Made by a program: the position numbers and the translations under genes. From Chytridium lagenaria (taxonomy: Eukaryota; Chytridiomycota; Chytridiomycetes; Chytridiales; Chytridiaceae): a stretch of 64,000 bases of DNA. The stretch covers positions 18,500-82,499 of the forward strand of contig JAHLKC010000163.1 in NCBI GenBank assembly GCA_025449115.1, in the 5' to 3' direction. Positions 50,609 to 62,800 of this stretch are shown here, in pieces. The notes under the pieces are model-generated. The model was not told the origin of the DNA. It was given only the letters and a program-made list of their open reading frames with translations, and did not search any database. Numbering within the stretch: position 1 is the first letter of the stretch; each line of letters begins with the position of its first letter.

Positions 50609-50759
50609 AAGCGAGGGGAAATGTAAACTTTTTATTTGATGGACCTCTTTAGCATATCTTTTATTCTATGTTTACTTTTCTATAAATATGTTTAATAGCA
50701 CTTTGCAAGTTACTTTGCACGCTTGTGTCTGAGATTAATTTTGTTGTTTCTTACTATTA
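50609..50759. other. Short spacer between the two ankyrin genes
   Basis: Only about 150 AT-rich bases (tttataaatatg-like words) separate the stop of the first ankyrin gene from the ATG of the second. Both a terminator and a promoter must fit here if they are separate transcripts. Confidence 0.45.
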
Positions 50760-53718
50760 ATGAATTCTGAGCCAGTGCCTTTGGGGGGCCCAGAGGCCAA
50801 CAATGAAGGCGTCAGAACAGACACCGCAAGTGCAGACCTCATCGAAATCTCCTTATCCCGCAATGATCATTTGGAGTTGATAAAAGTGGATCTTCCAGAA
50901 GTTCCGTCGAACCCTTATCTCATACCATGTGCCGAAGACGGGACGCCTACAAAAGTGACCGCGCCAGACTCCCCATTAGCTTCCATTTCATGTGTCGTCT
51001 CAGCAGACGGTGATGTTACCAGCACAGTCATAAATTACAAAAGAGAAGCATGGGATTGGCCAGGCCTTCTCTCCGGTTTATACCAGCGCATCACTTTCAC
51101 AGGTTTCTCTCGCTACTGGATGCTATCGAGCATCTTTTCTTTTCCGTCATGGCTACTTTGCATCAAGGAAAACATCTATTATAATCAACGCACTTCGCCT
51201 TCAACGGATTTCACCCTTCGCCCAATCTTTCGGTTCTGGAGAAATGGCGGCCCTTGAGACCCTTTTTCTTCACAGACGCTAGGCGAATTAGGAATTTGAG
51301 AAACCTCATAAAAGCCGTAGACGAGGAAAACATTATTCAAATAGAACACCTCATGAGTTTTAACGAGAACTTGGATGGACGGAACAAGATTGGTCTAAAG
51401 TGGGTGGGTCGGCTGTATCTTGCCTTCATAAAGCTTTAGAAAAGGTACAACATTTAAAGGCGGTAATATCTTCTCTAATATATTATGTAGGCCCCTGCTG
51501 TAATGATTGAGCTGCTCAAATACAACGCTTTTAAATGGCGCTGAACACCCCCAATACCGAAATGCTAACTCTCCTTCAAGCTACCCTTCAAAAGATCCCC
51601 TTTGCAGCTGATGCGACAGTGCTGAAAGACAACAAGGCAGACCAGAACACACTTGTGCAGACTTCAACAGTAGACAGGACCGCGTCCATTGAAATGCTTA
51701 AAGTGATTCTAGATGCTGGTGCAGACGGCATTGGCACGACATTTTGCTCGTCAAAGTCTGCCTTTGAGATAATATGCAGTCTTCGGGATACTAGCCTTGT
51801 CGAAAAGACCCTTCCTGCTATTCTTAGTCAACCCGATTCGCAGGATTTGTTGAAAAAGGGCTTTAGAGAAGCACTCAAAAGTGTATGCTTCGATTCGACC
51901 TTCCTTCTATTGCAAGCCGGCGCCACCCTCGACCTCAATTATTTTCCAGACGTTAAGCTTCTTTCGGCACAAATAGGTGCTTTGCAAAAACGGATTGTGC
52001 AGAATGTGTCAACCAAACAAGTTTCCGAAAATTACGGCTTCTTTCCGCAGCGTCATAAGTCTAAAGGATACGCCTGAGGCAGGCGTTGACTTGCTCACTG
52101 AAGTTGCGCCACTTTTCGAGGGAGATTTGAAAGATATTGAACAGCATCTTGAAGGATCAAGTCTTGTTCTGTATATATGCCAATTGCGAGAAATAGAATA
52201 CTCTGACATTCGGACTGAACTTTTATCGAACATCGCTGAACGTGGTGCGAATCTTGACTTTGTGGACGCCGAGCTTGGAATCACACCTCTGCATTTGGCC
52301 GTCAAGTCTGCACGCCCCAAGCTCGCTCAGCTGCTTTTGCAACTCGGTGCCGACCCAAATGTATTTTCGTATCGCCGTATTCGCGGAACCGTTTATTCTA
52401 CCTCAAGAAGAACGAGACGATGACCAGGAGTTGATCGACATTATGGCTCTTGCCGCCACAAAAGACGAGACTGATGATCCGGACGTTCCTTTAATGGATT
52501 CTGCCGATTTGGTTTGATTCGTGCACCGCTTTACACATGTCATGGCATCCAAGTGTTACGCAGATCTTGCTGGACCATGGAGCAGACCCGTTACTTCGAA
52601 GCAAGCGGTATCATCTTACAGCTCTTCATTCTGTGTGTTTGCGATTAGGCGCGGGAAAGTTGCATCTGATTGACGCCTTGACGTCGCCTGATGTTCCAGA
52701 GGGTTGGAGGACAGCACAAGATCGTATGGGTAATACGGCATTGCATATTGCCGCTTGGGGATCGAATGATGAGGCGACAGAGGCGTGCAAGATGCTTGTA
52801 AGACGTGGAATTGCGTGGACGATTCATAAAAGGTCGGGTGTTGTTGCAATGGATTCGTTGGCATCAAGCGATGTTTGCAAGTCCGCCATAAAGGATGCTT
52901 TGTTGAGTGAGAAAGTTCATCCATCGTATGGGCACGCCATGTTTTTGTTTGAAGACGACGCCGGTATAGTGGACCCTAAAGGCGAGATTACCACGAATGA
53001 AAATTGTCATTGGGAAGTACAGCCCTTAACGATGATGTGTGCAAGGCTTCTCCGCCGTGAGAAATTTGTGCTGCTGGATTGCAGCAATCGCGTCACGAGC
53101 CTCGTCCGTGGCTACCACGTCTGCAAGACTAATGGTAGCTTTATCCCAGCACATGACTCCTCGTTCGCCTTTTCTTCCTCTGGATCCAATATCTTTGGTT
53201 TCACCCCGACACCCAAGCTTTCATATAGCCACCCAACCCCTTCAAATAACATTGGAGAAGCATATCCGAAAATGGAGACATCTTTATCGCCACATAACCA
53301 TGTTCTGGCTAGCGCCGTCGCAGAGGATTTAGACAGGGGTACGCGGATGCTGTATTTGAACGATCCAAACTTGAATGAATGGTCGGGGTCGTTTCCAACA
53401 AGGCTGGCAGGTCCGTCACGGTCCCCAAGAAAATTAACCGGAAGAGTTTCTTTAAGTTCCAAGAGTCCGAGTAGCCGGTCAAAAACCTTCGCATCAAGCA
53501 AATCAGGAGGTCGAAAATTCGCAAAGTCACCGCAAACACCTTCAGGCTTTTCTATGACAATGTCTGGTAATGACGCTAGTTCAACTCAAGAAACTCGAGC
53601 ACTTGAAATCGCCAAGGATGTGAAGTCGTTTATCGAAGCGAGTGGAGAGCTGAAGGGATTGGAGGCAAAGGACTTTAGCTTTACATTTGCGATGCCCGAA
53701 GCTCATTTGGCATCATAA
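50760..53718 (+). CDS. Ankyrin-repeat protein, second of a tandem paralogous pair
   Basis: ATG 50760 (MNSEPVPLGGPEANN). The N-terminal part contains an aromatic stretch (WDWPGLLSGLYQRITF, SIFSFPSWLLCIKEN). Ankyrin-like units follow: VSCLHKALEKAP joined over an intron (about 51447-51491) to AVMIELLKYNAFKW, TPLHLAVKSARPKLAQLLLQ, HPSVTQILLDHGADPLL, LTALHSVCLRLG and NTALHIAAWGSNDEATEACK. It shares with the first gene the phrase GWRTAQD-G-NTALH, RRGIAWTI, and the C-terminal block WEVQPLTMMCARLLRREKFV. A Ser/Lys-rich tail (SPRKLTGRVSLSSKSPSSRS) ends PEAHLAS. Shifts occur near 51250, 51395, 51535, 52020, 52385 and 52515. It appears to be a duplicate of its neighbour that has since diverged. Confidence 0.8.
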
Positions 53719-53868
53719 CATATATTTTTATTACATTTTCGCTAGTAACGTCCTCTTATTTTCCTTGCCTTTCCATTCTCTTTCGCATCTTTGCTTTTGT
53801 TTAAAATAAGTTTATCTATGTATGCTTTTGTTTGGAAAATACAACGATTTTATTTACAAGTTCAATGA
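53719..53868. other. Convergent spacer
   Basis: About 150 T-rich bases between the second ankyrin gene (+) and the zinc-finger gene (-). Nothing else seen. Confidence 0.5.
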
Positions 53869-54785
53869 TTATACAGAGCTTTTAAAATGACGGAATCCAT
53901 CTAACCCGGCTGCCCTCAATGCCCTCACTCTCGGGCACGACGTATCACGTGTGGATGATCTCAAATGTCTCTTGAGCCCGTCATGCCTCGCAAACTGCTT
54001 CCCGCAACCTGCACAGCAAGCTTTTTTGCCTTCATGGAGCTTCTCATGTCGGAGCATGTCATGCTTGCGTAAAAACGTTCTTGCACATACGCCACATGAG
54101 AACGTGCGGTTTGTGGAGTGAGACACAAGATGAGACTTAAGGTTGTAAGATCTTGAGAAGCTTTTTGTGCAGAATGGGATGGGGCACTTGTACGGGCCTG
54201 AAATATGGATGCTTGGCTTGAAAGGTGGAAGTTGGAAAAAGTCATTGAAAGAAAGTGGCGAAGTGGAATGGCTTTCCGATGAAGAGGGGCTTCCAGGACG
54301 GGTAAGAGGAGGACATTGAATGTCGATATCTTCCCCAATGTGATTGCTGGCTCCGAGAAGCTGAGCTATCCAGGAATCATCAATTCCGTCTTGAGATTTT
54401 GGAGAAATGAGATGGGATGACGGAGCGTGGACAGAGAGAGACATGGGGGACGCACGGTGAGGGCATCAATTTCTGCAGTTGAATCACACCCTACTCGTTG
54501 AAGCTCGTTCCACTGCATCTCGAGCTCTTTAAGAATATCCATTTCGCGCCTATATGCAGGCATTTGGCTAGGGACTTCAACGCGAAGAGATGAACTGAGG
54601 TCATTACTGTAGGGCTGCAGTAGCGTTGAAGAAGTTGGGAGGATGAGCTGGTCGATGGGGAAAAGAAGACTTTGTAACGCCAAATCCTGTGCGGATGAGG
54701 TGAAGCCACATGCCAGAATGGCTTCAAGTTCGGCGACCCCGACGACCTCGTCAACGCGACCAGGATTCATAAAAATTGTTTCCAT
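53869..54785 (-). CDS. C2H2 zinc-finger transcription factor
   Basis: Sequence-specific DNA-binding protein, about 300 residues. ATG 54785 (METIFMNPGRVDEVV) leads through an acidic, hydrophobic N-terminal part that could act in regulation, and a Ser/Pro-rich middle. Three fingers lie at the C terminus (about 54190-53950): CPIPFCTKSFSRSYNLKSHL with two His, CGVCARTFLRKHDMLRHEKL with two His, and a third, CAGCGKQFARHDGLKRHL, where the last ligand is probably the Cys of DTSC. That C2HC-like last finger is common in fungal C2H2 factors. A frameshift lies in the 54390-54440 overlap. It ends DGFRHFKSSV. Target genes are unknown. Confidence 0.87.
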
Positions 54786-56078
54786 CACGAGAGTTTGGAG
54801 ATGGCTTGATATAAGGACAAGCGGTAGAGCGATGCTGCAGAAGTTGTCTTAATGATGTCAAAGAGCTAGGAGGGATATATATATGCAAGAATGCTGTTCT
54901 TTCTTATTTTACTAAAACTCAATGAGTGAGGGCTAAGAGAATGCCAGACTGCGGGGCCAAGATGCCTCTTTTATTTGAGTCCCCATCCGTAAAGCACATA
55001 TATAGCGGCCACCTCTTCACCTTATGATAAACAAAAATACTGTAAACTTCAGAGTGGCGCGCTAACGCCGAACGATGGCCTACAAACTCGTTTACTTCAT
55101 ACGCCTTCATGAACCTGATTAGGCAAGTTGGGCGGTGACGGACAACAGCTTCCGATTCCTGTTGCCTGCGCCTTGTTCGGTTCCTCGCTCGTTGGAAGGT
55201 TCCAATGGTCATTTTCGCCCCAATTTTTTGCGCAGTGCTTTTGTTTAGCTCCAATGATTGGCTAAAAACAAAAGTATCCAAATCAAAGAGAAATGAAAAC
55301 CCTTCCTAACAAAGCATTTTCCTCTAATAATGAGAGTGCGGTCGACTCAGCATTCGTCTGGTAGAGTGTAAAACCCCTTTTGAGCCCCCAATTGTAGACG
55401 CCAGGGCCATCATCGGCAAAACCTGCCTTTTTGGTTTGTTATTGGCAATTTCATATATTTACTCATCTCCCTTTCTTCGAAATTGAAACTTTAAATTGAG
55501 GTCTCGATTATGGAATATCGCGTTTTAATTTTTGTGAAGCTCCGAAATTGAAAAGAAAGATATTAGGGCTAATCGATGGAGAAATAAAAAGAAATGGGAG
55601 TCAATGTTTTGCTTAGGGAAGAGGGTTACGGAACAAACAATACTGACACACATTTATAAGTTCTTTGACTTATACGAGAGTGGATATGAAAGTCCGATTA
55701 CAGAGAAAGGCCAATAATGAGGAAAGGGCTTTTTTTTTTATTTAGACAAAAGCGATTTTAACTCTTTTTTACGTTCAGAACTTTTCTTATATCATCGGTA
55801 CCTGCTCCAACATTTCGTGATTTGATTAAAATATTCAATACGTGACGAAATATTCAAATAAAGTCAGTCAATTTTAATGAGACAGATTCTGATCATAGAT
55901 GATCGTGTTGCAGGGTGGTGGTAAATAGATTTAAGAAAAAGGAGATGGAGGGTAATAAAATAATACAACAATCAACATAAAAAGAGGGAGCATAAAAGAT
56001 TCATGGTTGAAAGTACATAGTGAAGTAGCGAAGCCATGAATAGAGAAAAACTATACGGAGGATATGAGCAATAAATGC
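54786..56078. other. Intergenic region, AT-rich
   Basis: About 1.3 kb between the zinc-finger gene start and the SulP stop, both on the minus strand. The first 500 bases include a doubtful minus-strand frame (see next entry). 55290-56040 is AT-rich with long A/T runs and no coding signal. A tatatatat run lies at 54876. Confidence 0.5.
54919..55212 (-). CDS. Possible small basic protein, 97 codons, unrecognised
   Basis: An ATG frame from 55212 (MTIGTFQRARNRTRRRQQES) runs to a stop at 54919, with balanced composition and a basic start. The frame stays open upstream to about 55281. No family is recognised. It lies in the 5' flank of the zinc-finger gene and might be an upstream exon or a chance frame. 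Confidence 0.2.
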   Translation of the reverse strand: MTIGTFQRARNRTRRRQQESEAVVRHRPTCLIRFMKAYEVNEFVGHRSALARHSEVYSIFVYHKVKRWPLYMCFTDGDSNKRGILAPQSGILLALTH

Positions 56079-59000
56079 TCACCGCTGTCCCCACACATCA
56101 GAGCCCGCAGTATCCTCATCATCCCCAACAAGGGGACGCGGGCCTCTTCGTATTCAGAATCACTGAAAAGATCCACAACATCCTCCCTTCCTTGTCCAGC
56201 TCTTCTCCCTGGTACACCAGCGACGGTGCAGCCATAGCACTTGCCGTGCCACGATACGCTAGGTTTTGACTACGGGCTGTCGGACCACCTACCCTAGCCA
56301 TATGTGCAGGAGAGATCTTGCGAAATGTCCCACCAGAAGGTCTAGCGGGATGCCCATCCCCACATCAGCATCACTCGAATTCGCACTCTCAGTCTGACTA
56401 AAATCAGGCAGCCCTGGCCCCGTCGTAAATAGAACAGCCTTAGGATCCCAACTTCCAACAGTAAAGGCAGATGGTATTCCAGCAAAGGAACCCGAACCGC
56501 CGGCAGATGGGTTAGCATCGTAAAAGTTTTGGGTAAGTGGTCAGGATTAGTTTGTGGTGAACCTGAATCCTCAACGTGACTGGTCTCGCGAAGATATTCA
56601 AGAGCATCGCGAATTTTGTCGAAAAAATGTTCCATTCCAACGAGCCAAAGACCGGAACGCATAAAGAGAGGCTTGCAGCTGTCTCTCAACTTTACGAAGC
56701 AGACTACAATGTTGCGATTGTGGTAGGTTTCAACAATTTCCAGAAGAATCTGTGTTGCTCTGATAGACAAAAGAGGCAGTTACATAAAACGAAAATGGGC
56801 ACGAAATAGCCTGAAATACTTACGTAGCATCAATACCATTCATGGCACCGATGTCAAAAATAACGCCTTGGACATGGGTAGTTGCTTCCCAAGTCGCGGG
56901 CAACGTCTTCCTTCCCTCCTCCTCGGCTATTGCTGTCGCATCCTGGAGCCCATAATCGGGATTGGCTGTAAACGAGTCATTCCGAGAAGACGTCAGGCTC
57001 GGGCTAGCCGTTATTCCCAAAGATGAATTCGCAATAGCGGTACTCTGGGTCTTGGCATCTCGCCGGGATGAACGCCAAGTTCTCCGTACATCTCCACCCG
57101 CTTTAGCCTATCTTTTAACTGCCCAGTGTTTCCAAAAAATAAGCCCTCTTCGATACGGATAACGAGACACCCTTCAATTGGTTCAACCTGTCCCGTTTCC
57201 GTGATAGACCTGAACTTGGTCTTTAATTCGCCGGATTTAGGATCCACGACAAGAGCTCGCCCAAGCACAACAATTCGAGTCTATATGTAAGAAGTGAGAT
57301 ATTTTTGTGTTTTGCAAGTAATAAAATTAGTAAGTACCTTAGTGGTGTGTTTAATGACCAATAGGAGGGAGGTTCCAATGCTGATAAGAGTTCCAACTTC
57401 AATCGAGATCAGAAGCGTCGAAAGAAAGGTCATAAGCAGTAGCCCAAGATCTTTCCATGCTCTCAATCTGAGAATAAACTCAACATCGTGCAACTCGATG
57501 AGCTTAACAGCAGCGACTACAATAATACCAGAGCACACAGCTTTGGGCAGGAGAGTAGAACAAGGGCAATAGTGCCACAATCGCCACAAATATGATTATG
57601 CCAGTAACAAAGCCAGCGACTTGGGTTCTTGCACCAGTGGAATCGTTGACAGCTGATCTTCCAAGCGACCCAAACGCAGGCCAAGCGCAAAAAAAGACCC
57701 AAACGTGTTGGCAACACCCAACGCGACTAGTTCGCGGTTTGGTGATACGGCATAATTGTGCTTTGTAGCGTAAGTTTTAGCAACCACGATAGATTCGACA
57801 AATCCAATGACAGAGATGAGAAGAGCTGAAATGAGGTAGTAGCGGACTTTGGCCATAGATATCGGAGGCAATGATGGAGCGATAAGGCCACCTTTTACAT
57901 CCTTTAAAATTCAACATTGTAGTTATCCCAGCGGAACACACTACACAAGAATGTTGACGTCACAACTAGAATAAGAATTTCAGGGGTGAGCTGCAATAGC
58001 TTAACGTCCTTGTATCGTGTCTGATAAATTTCATTGTTGCGAGAAATGCGATGCTAACCACGAGATAATCGTTGTGGGAAGATGAGAGCTGCCGAGGTTT
58101 TGAATGGTGTAAAAAGCCCGGTCAATTGGAGAAAGATGTGCCTCTTTCTCACTTGGAAGTGCAGGAAGTCCTAGTAGACTCCCAGAAGGTCGATCATGAC
58201 AACAAAGGCGACGGCAGTTACAAAACCCCTCAAAAGAGCACGCGATAGAACGGAGTCAAGAAAGCCCAGACGAAAGAAGCCAAGTATCGAAGTGAAAAGT
58301 CCAACCATGAGACACATTAGATTGGCAATGGCAATGTTTTCTGCAACATTATCTGACGACACATTGCTGAGGGACCGCCATCGCCACTATCCCCGCTGCC
58401 ATCACTGGGATGAGATATCTTGAGGCCAGACTTTTCCTTTATTGCAGCACCGACCAAGATGGGACACGAGCGCCTCTGGCCCCACAGCAAGCTGTCTTTT
58501 AGCCGTAATGACATAAATTAGTTTATGTAATCAGGGCAAAAATTATTTTCAAGGAAACCGCGTCAAAGAAAACAAAAGAAAGAAAGACACAAGCAGTGCT
58601 AACCTCGACGTCCCAAGCAAAGAGTAAACAATTAAAGGCACAAGGCAGGTGTAGAGCCCGTATACTGGCGGAATCTTTACAAGTGCTTGTGCATACGAGA
58701 GCCCCGGGGAATAAGCAGACATGCCACCGTGATGCCAGCGATCACATCCGCTTGCAGGTTTTCACGGATGTTGTAATGAGGAAGCCAGCCAATGACTGGC
58801 ACGTAGTAACGTATTCGGTCCAGAATAATTGCCGAAGCTGTCCTTTGACATTGGCGGTTCTAAAAACGGAAAACAGACAGATTAGACGACAGAAAGGATG
58901 AACAGAATCCGTCAAGACAGCATACTAAGACGAATAAGTGATTGCGCATGTAAAATAAGAAGGAGCCGGCTACATCAATATAGATACAGCTTTTAGAGCT

Positions 59001-59361
59001 CTCCGTAATCCCACAACCACCACAACCACTAACACATAAAACTTCTGTCAAACCCATGCCTCAAAGAAAGCCGCTCCAAGTCATTCGAGCTGAAGAAAAT
59101 ATAAAGCATACGTACGTCCTGGTGCAGTCTCCGGCCACAAAGGCTCCTGCTCCGGATCACCGTCCTGAATGTCGCCCCAAAGATCCTCAACAGGCGGCTG
59201 CCGTTCATCCGTATCTAGGGACGCTTTGCGCATCATCGAACGACGGTGTTTATCGAGCGAGGAGTTACCCGAACTTAATCGATTCGGGGCTGACTCTGCT
59301 GCGACTGGTGGTTGGGATCGTTAGAGCCCAGCAGTGGGCTCCCTTCGTTTGAGGACGACAT
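56079..59361 (-). CDS. SulP (SLC26-type) sulfate/anion transporter with STAS domain
   Basis: Plasma-membrane anion transporter. ATG 59361 starts MSSSNEGSPLLGSNDPN, an acidic cytosolic tail of about 80 residues. The membrane domain opens with YVPVIGWLPHYNIRENLQAD and AGITVACLLIP (about 58810-58710), the SulP signature. Further helices: IANLMCLMVGLFTSILGFFR (about 58340), then KVRYYLISALLISVIGFVES (57860), NRELVALGVANTFGSFF (57750), VCSGIIVVAAVKLIELHDVE (57530) and LLISIEVGTLISIGTSLLLV (57400). The STAS domain begins EGCLVIRIEEGLFFGNTGQL (57180), is interrupted by a Ser/Thr-rich insert, and resumes VQGVIFDIGAMNGIDATATQ (56870). The tail is acidic (DLFSDSEYEEAR) and ends DVWGQR if one shift near 56130 is allowed. 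Several other shifts occur (59290, 58170, 57690, 57000, 56500). Confidence 0.88.
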
Positions 59362-59864
59362 GTTAATTATTGGTTGGTAGCACAGACTCTGGTTTAGGAA
59401 AAGGTGAGTGAAGGGTTGACCTGACGTTTCGAGAGAACGCCCGAGTTCTGAATGGGTGATGAAACAATAGATGGGTGAAAGAATGAATGAGTCCGTGTAT
59501 GGCATATAACTGATGGAATCCATGCTTAGATTTATACATTCTGCAACAGGCCTCACTATTTAGCGTCTCTCGAGACTTCTCGAGGTCGGAAGAGATAAAA
59601 AAAAAGGAAATGAAAGCAAAAAAAGAAGGAAAGAACGGTGAGTAATCCAGGGTAACAGAGGTTAAGTCCAAAAACTAACACAGTTCGAAGGTACATGAGC
59701 GTCGTCACAAAGAGGAATTTGAGGAGATGAGGGATAGATGACAAAAGGAAGTGATATGACTAAGAAAAGAAGAAAGGAAAGGAAGTAAAAATAAAAAGCA
59801 GATAATCAGAGAAGGAAGGAAAAAGGAACCAAAAGAATGAATGAATGAAAAAGTGTAGACTTTT
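59362..59864. other. Intergenic region between SulP and the tropomodulin-like gene
   Basis: About 500 bases, strongly purine-rich (gaaagaaaaggaa) on the plus strand at 59590-59830. It should contain the SulP promoter and the 3' untranslated region of the gene to the right. No coding region supported. Confidence 0.5.
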
Positions 59865-62800
59865 TCACTTCGCCATGCTCCTTCGCTTGCGCGCCAAGTC
59901 CTTGTTGCGAGAAACGAAGCGATCGATGGAGTTACGGGAGGCGTTATCCCTGATTTGAAGGGACAACTTCAAAAGGCTATTTAAAAGGTTAGATATTATG
60001 CTGGGTATGTAGAGGGATCCCGAACAGCAATAATTCAATCTTACGTTTCGTTTCTCTGAAGGCTCTCGCGAAGGCCTGCTCCGCGTCAGTGCCTGCAGGA
60101 GACTTCTGGTTACTCAAATTGAGCTCCTGAAGGTGCTGTTCTCCGCAAGACATTCTGCAAGAGCCTTAATCTGTTTTTCGTAAGATTAAAAAAAAGAGAA
60201 GAGAAACTTGTAAGATTGCGAGATACTGGTAGAGACTGAAGGGAAAGAAAAAACTTACACCAGCAGGGGCGAGAAGGTTGCTCTCAAGGTCAAGAATTCC
60301 ACGGAAGTGTTTCTTACGCAGAGCCTGAAATTACGTTAAGTTTAGCCCCTAAGGTAATAAAGAAGAAACTAAATAGGGAGGTTCAAACAAACCTTTGCAA
60401 TCTCGAAAGCGGTAATGCTCTGAAGCTTGGTGTTTTTCAAGTATATTTCGCGAACATGGTGTTAGTGGCAAGGCCCTCGGCCAAAGCAGTTCCGTGGGCA
60501 ACTGTAAAAACGTTGCAATTGCTAAGGTCAAGGCGGGTCAAGGATGGATCGTTATTCTGGACAAGCTCAAGGCATGGAGAAGCTCATCCAAGATCGGGTT
60601 GGTGGCTCTCACCGCACCTGTTACGGCTGAGATGGGAACCGGGGGCCTGCTCCTTAGAGCGGACGGCAGGGGAAGAAACATTTCCAAGGAGGGCTGGCGC
60701 TTGAGGGAGGGAGACATGGGGGGGTGACGGGGGCGGCCTGGGCTTCTTCTCACGAGTGAAGGTTCCAGAGACACCTTCAACGAACGACTGAAGAATCCTT
60801 TCCGCTTGGCGACCGAAATGGCAGGCTAATAACTTCTTCAATTGGCTCATTAGGGGGTGTTGCAGGAGCTTCGTCAGACGCAGTCTCCTCAGACGTCTCC
60901 GTAGGAGGAAGTGTGACGGCACTTGCCTCAAGCTTCTCCTCAACCGCAACAGCAATGGCAGCGGCAATATCATCGCAAGAGTTCGCATCGACCGTAACCT
61001 GAGCCTATGGTAAGGAAATAGGAATATAAGAAAGGAGCACTATGTCGATTTCCGCAATGACTTAAATCTTACCGGTTGCGACGTCCTTCTTCGCAGGAGA
61101 CGCGGCGATAGGCACAGGAGACGGCGGCCTGCTGCGGTTAATCGACAACGCGCTAGCGACGGCCACAGAGGCCGATGAAACAACGGCGGAAGCAGATGTT
61201 GCTGCCTCCTCAACCTCCTCTACAAGATACTGGAGGAAGCTTTCTCCTGCGAATCTTTGTGTCGGTTGTTGTCTCTTCAACAGTTTCAGTGGAAACAGAA
61301 GCGTCACTCGAAACCTCCTAAAATAGTAATGTTAATAAACACGAATTCCAGTAGAAACGAAAAAAGAAGGCATACAATTGCGGGAACGACACATCCGCGG
61401 GGATAATCTCTTCGTGGATAGTCACATATTCGACCGAACGTTCTTCGCCTTCGTCAACTTCCACCGTATCCTCAACTTCAGTTTCGACACCGTCGACGAC
61501 AATAGTTTTAACCGTCTGGCGAGTAACCTTTCGTGTGTTCTGACCGACGGCTGTGTCTAAAGTTTCGGTCGTAACCTCGGCACCCTAAAGCTCTTTAACA
61601 CATGAAAAATGTGAAACTACGAACCTCTTGAACAATCTCAGCCTCGTCCTCATCAACTTCAATTTCTTCCTCAATCTCAGTCTCAACACCATCGACAATG
61701 GTGGTCGTAATGATCTTTCGTGACACTCTGCGTTTACCAACAGCAACCACCTTAGCGTCCTTACAATGATATGAAAGGTCAGCTTTAAGATTGGGTAAAG
61801 GCAAAAAATCCGAATCCAAAATAGGAAGTATAAGCTCTCACCTCATCATCCTCATCAACTTCAACTTCTTCCTCCACCTGAGTTTCGACACCGTCAACGA
61901 TGATAGTCCTGATGATCTTGCGGATAATTTGCGCTTCTGAGTTGAAGTGATATTCGAGGCAGTCTTAGTGAGAGTCCCGCCGACATTGACGTCATCATCA
62001 ACCTCAACTTCCTCTTCAACTTGGGTCTCCACACCGTCAACAATAATAGTCTTGATAACCTTGCGAATAATCTTGCGCCTTGTTTCGGTCTTGACAGAAA
62101 CGTCCTCTCCGACAACATCATTTTCATCAACCTCTTCATCGACCGTGGTCTCAACGCCATCAATTACAACAATTTTTGTTACCGTCTTGGTGGACTTGCG
62201 AAAAAGGTTTCCACAACAGCTTCACCAGCGTCGTAGACAGCCTCGCTCGCATCAACGACAGCATCTCCCACAGCGTCGGCAGCAGAGGAAACAGTGTCGA
62301 TCATAGTCTGGAAAAAGCCCTTCTTCACGGTTTTGTCAGCAACACCGACTATTGACGACTGGTCCACAGCGGTAATCTCAGGATCAACGGCGGGGGTGCA
62401 ATAATCTCATGGACAGTCTCGCAAATGGTCCCCTCCGCAACTGTCTCAGTGACTTCAACGGCAGCAGTCTGCTCCGTGACAACAACAGAATCAGCAGGGG
62501 CGCAAACATCAATAGCGGCTTCAGTCGCTTCAATCGTCTGAGTAACGTAACCAGCAGTAGACTCAGATGCAATGATTTCAGTGGAAAGCTGATAAAGATG
62601 TTAATTTTGATCAAAAAAGCCACTAAAGGATGTACCTTCACTTCCTCAGGCTCCTCGTCGACTTCAACCTCCTCCTCGATCTCAGTCTCCACACCATCAA
62701 TAATAACGGTGCGGGTAATTCTGCGAATGACCTTGCGAGAAGTAGAGACGACGGTCTCACCTGCGTCAACAACAGCATCTCCAACAACGTCAGCGGCGTA

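Noticed and set aside
55290..56040. Possible tRNA or other structured RNA in the AT-rich gap
   Set aside because: No cloverleaf with A- and B-box sequences could be found by eye.
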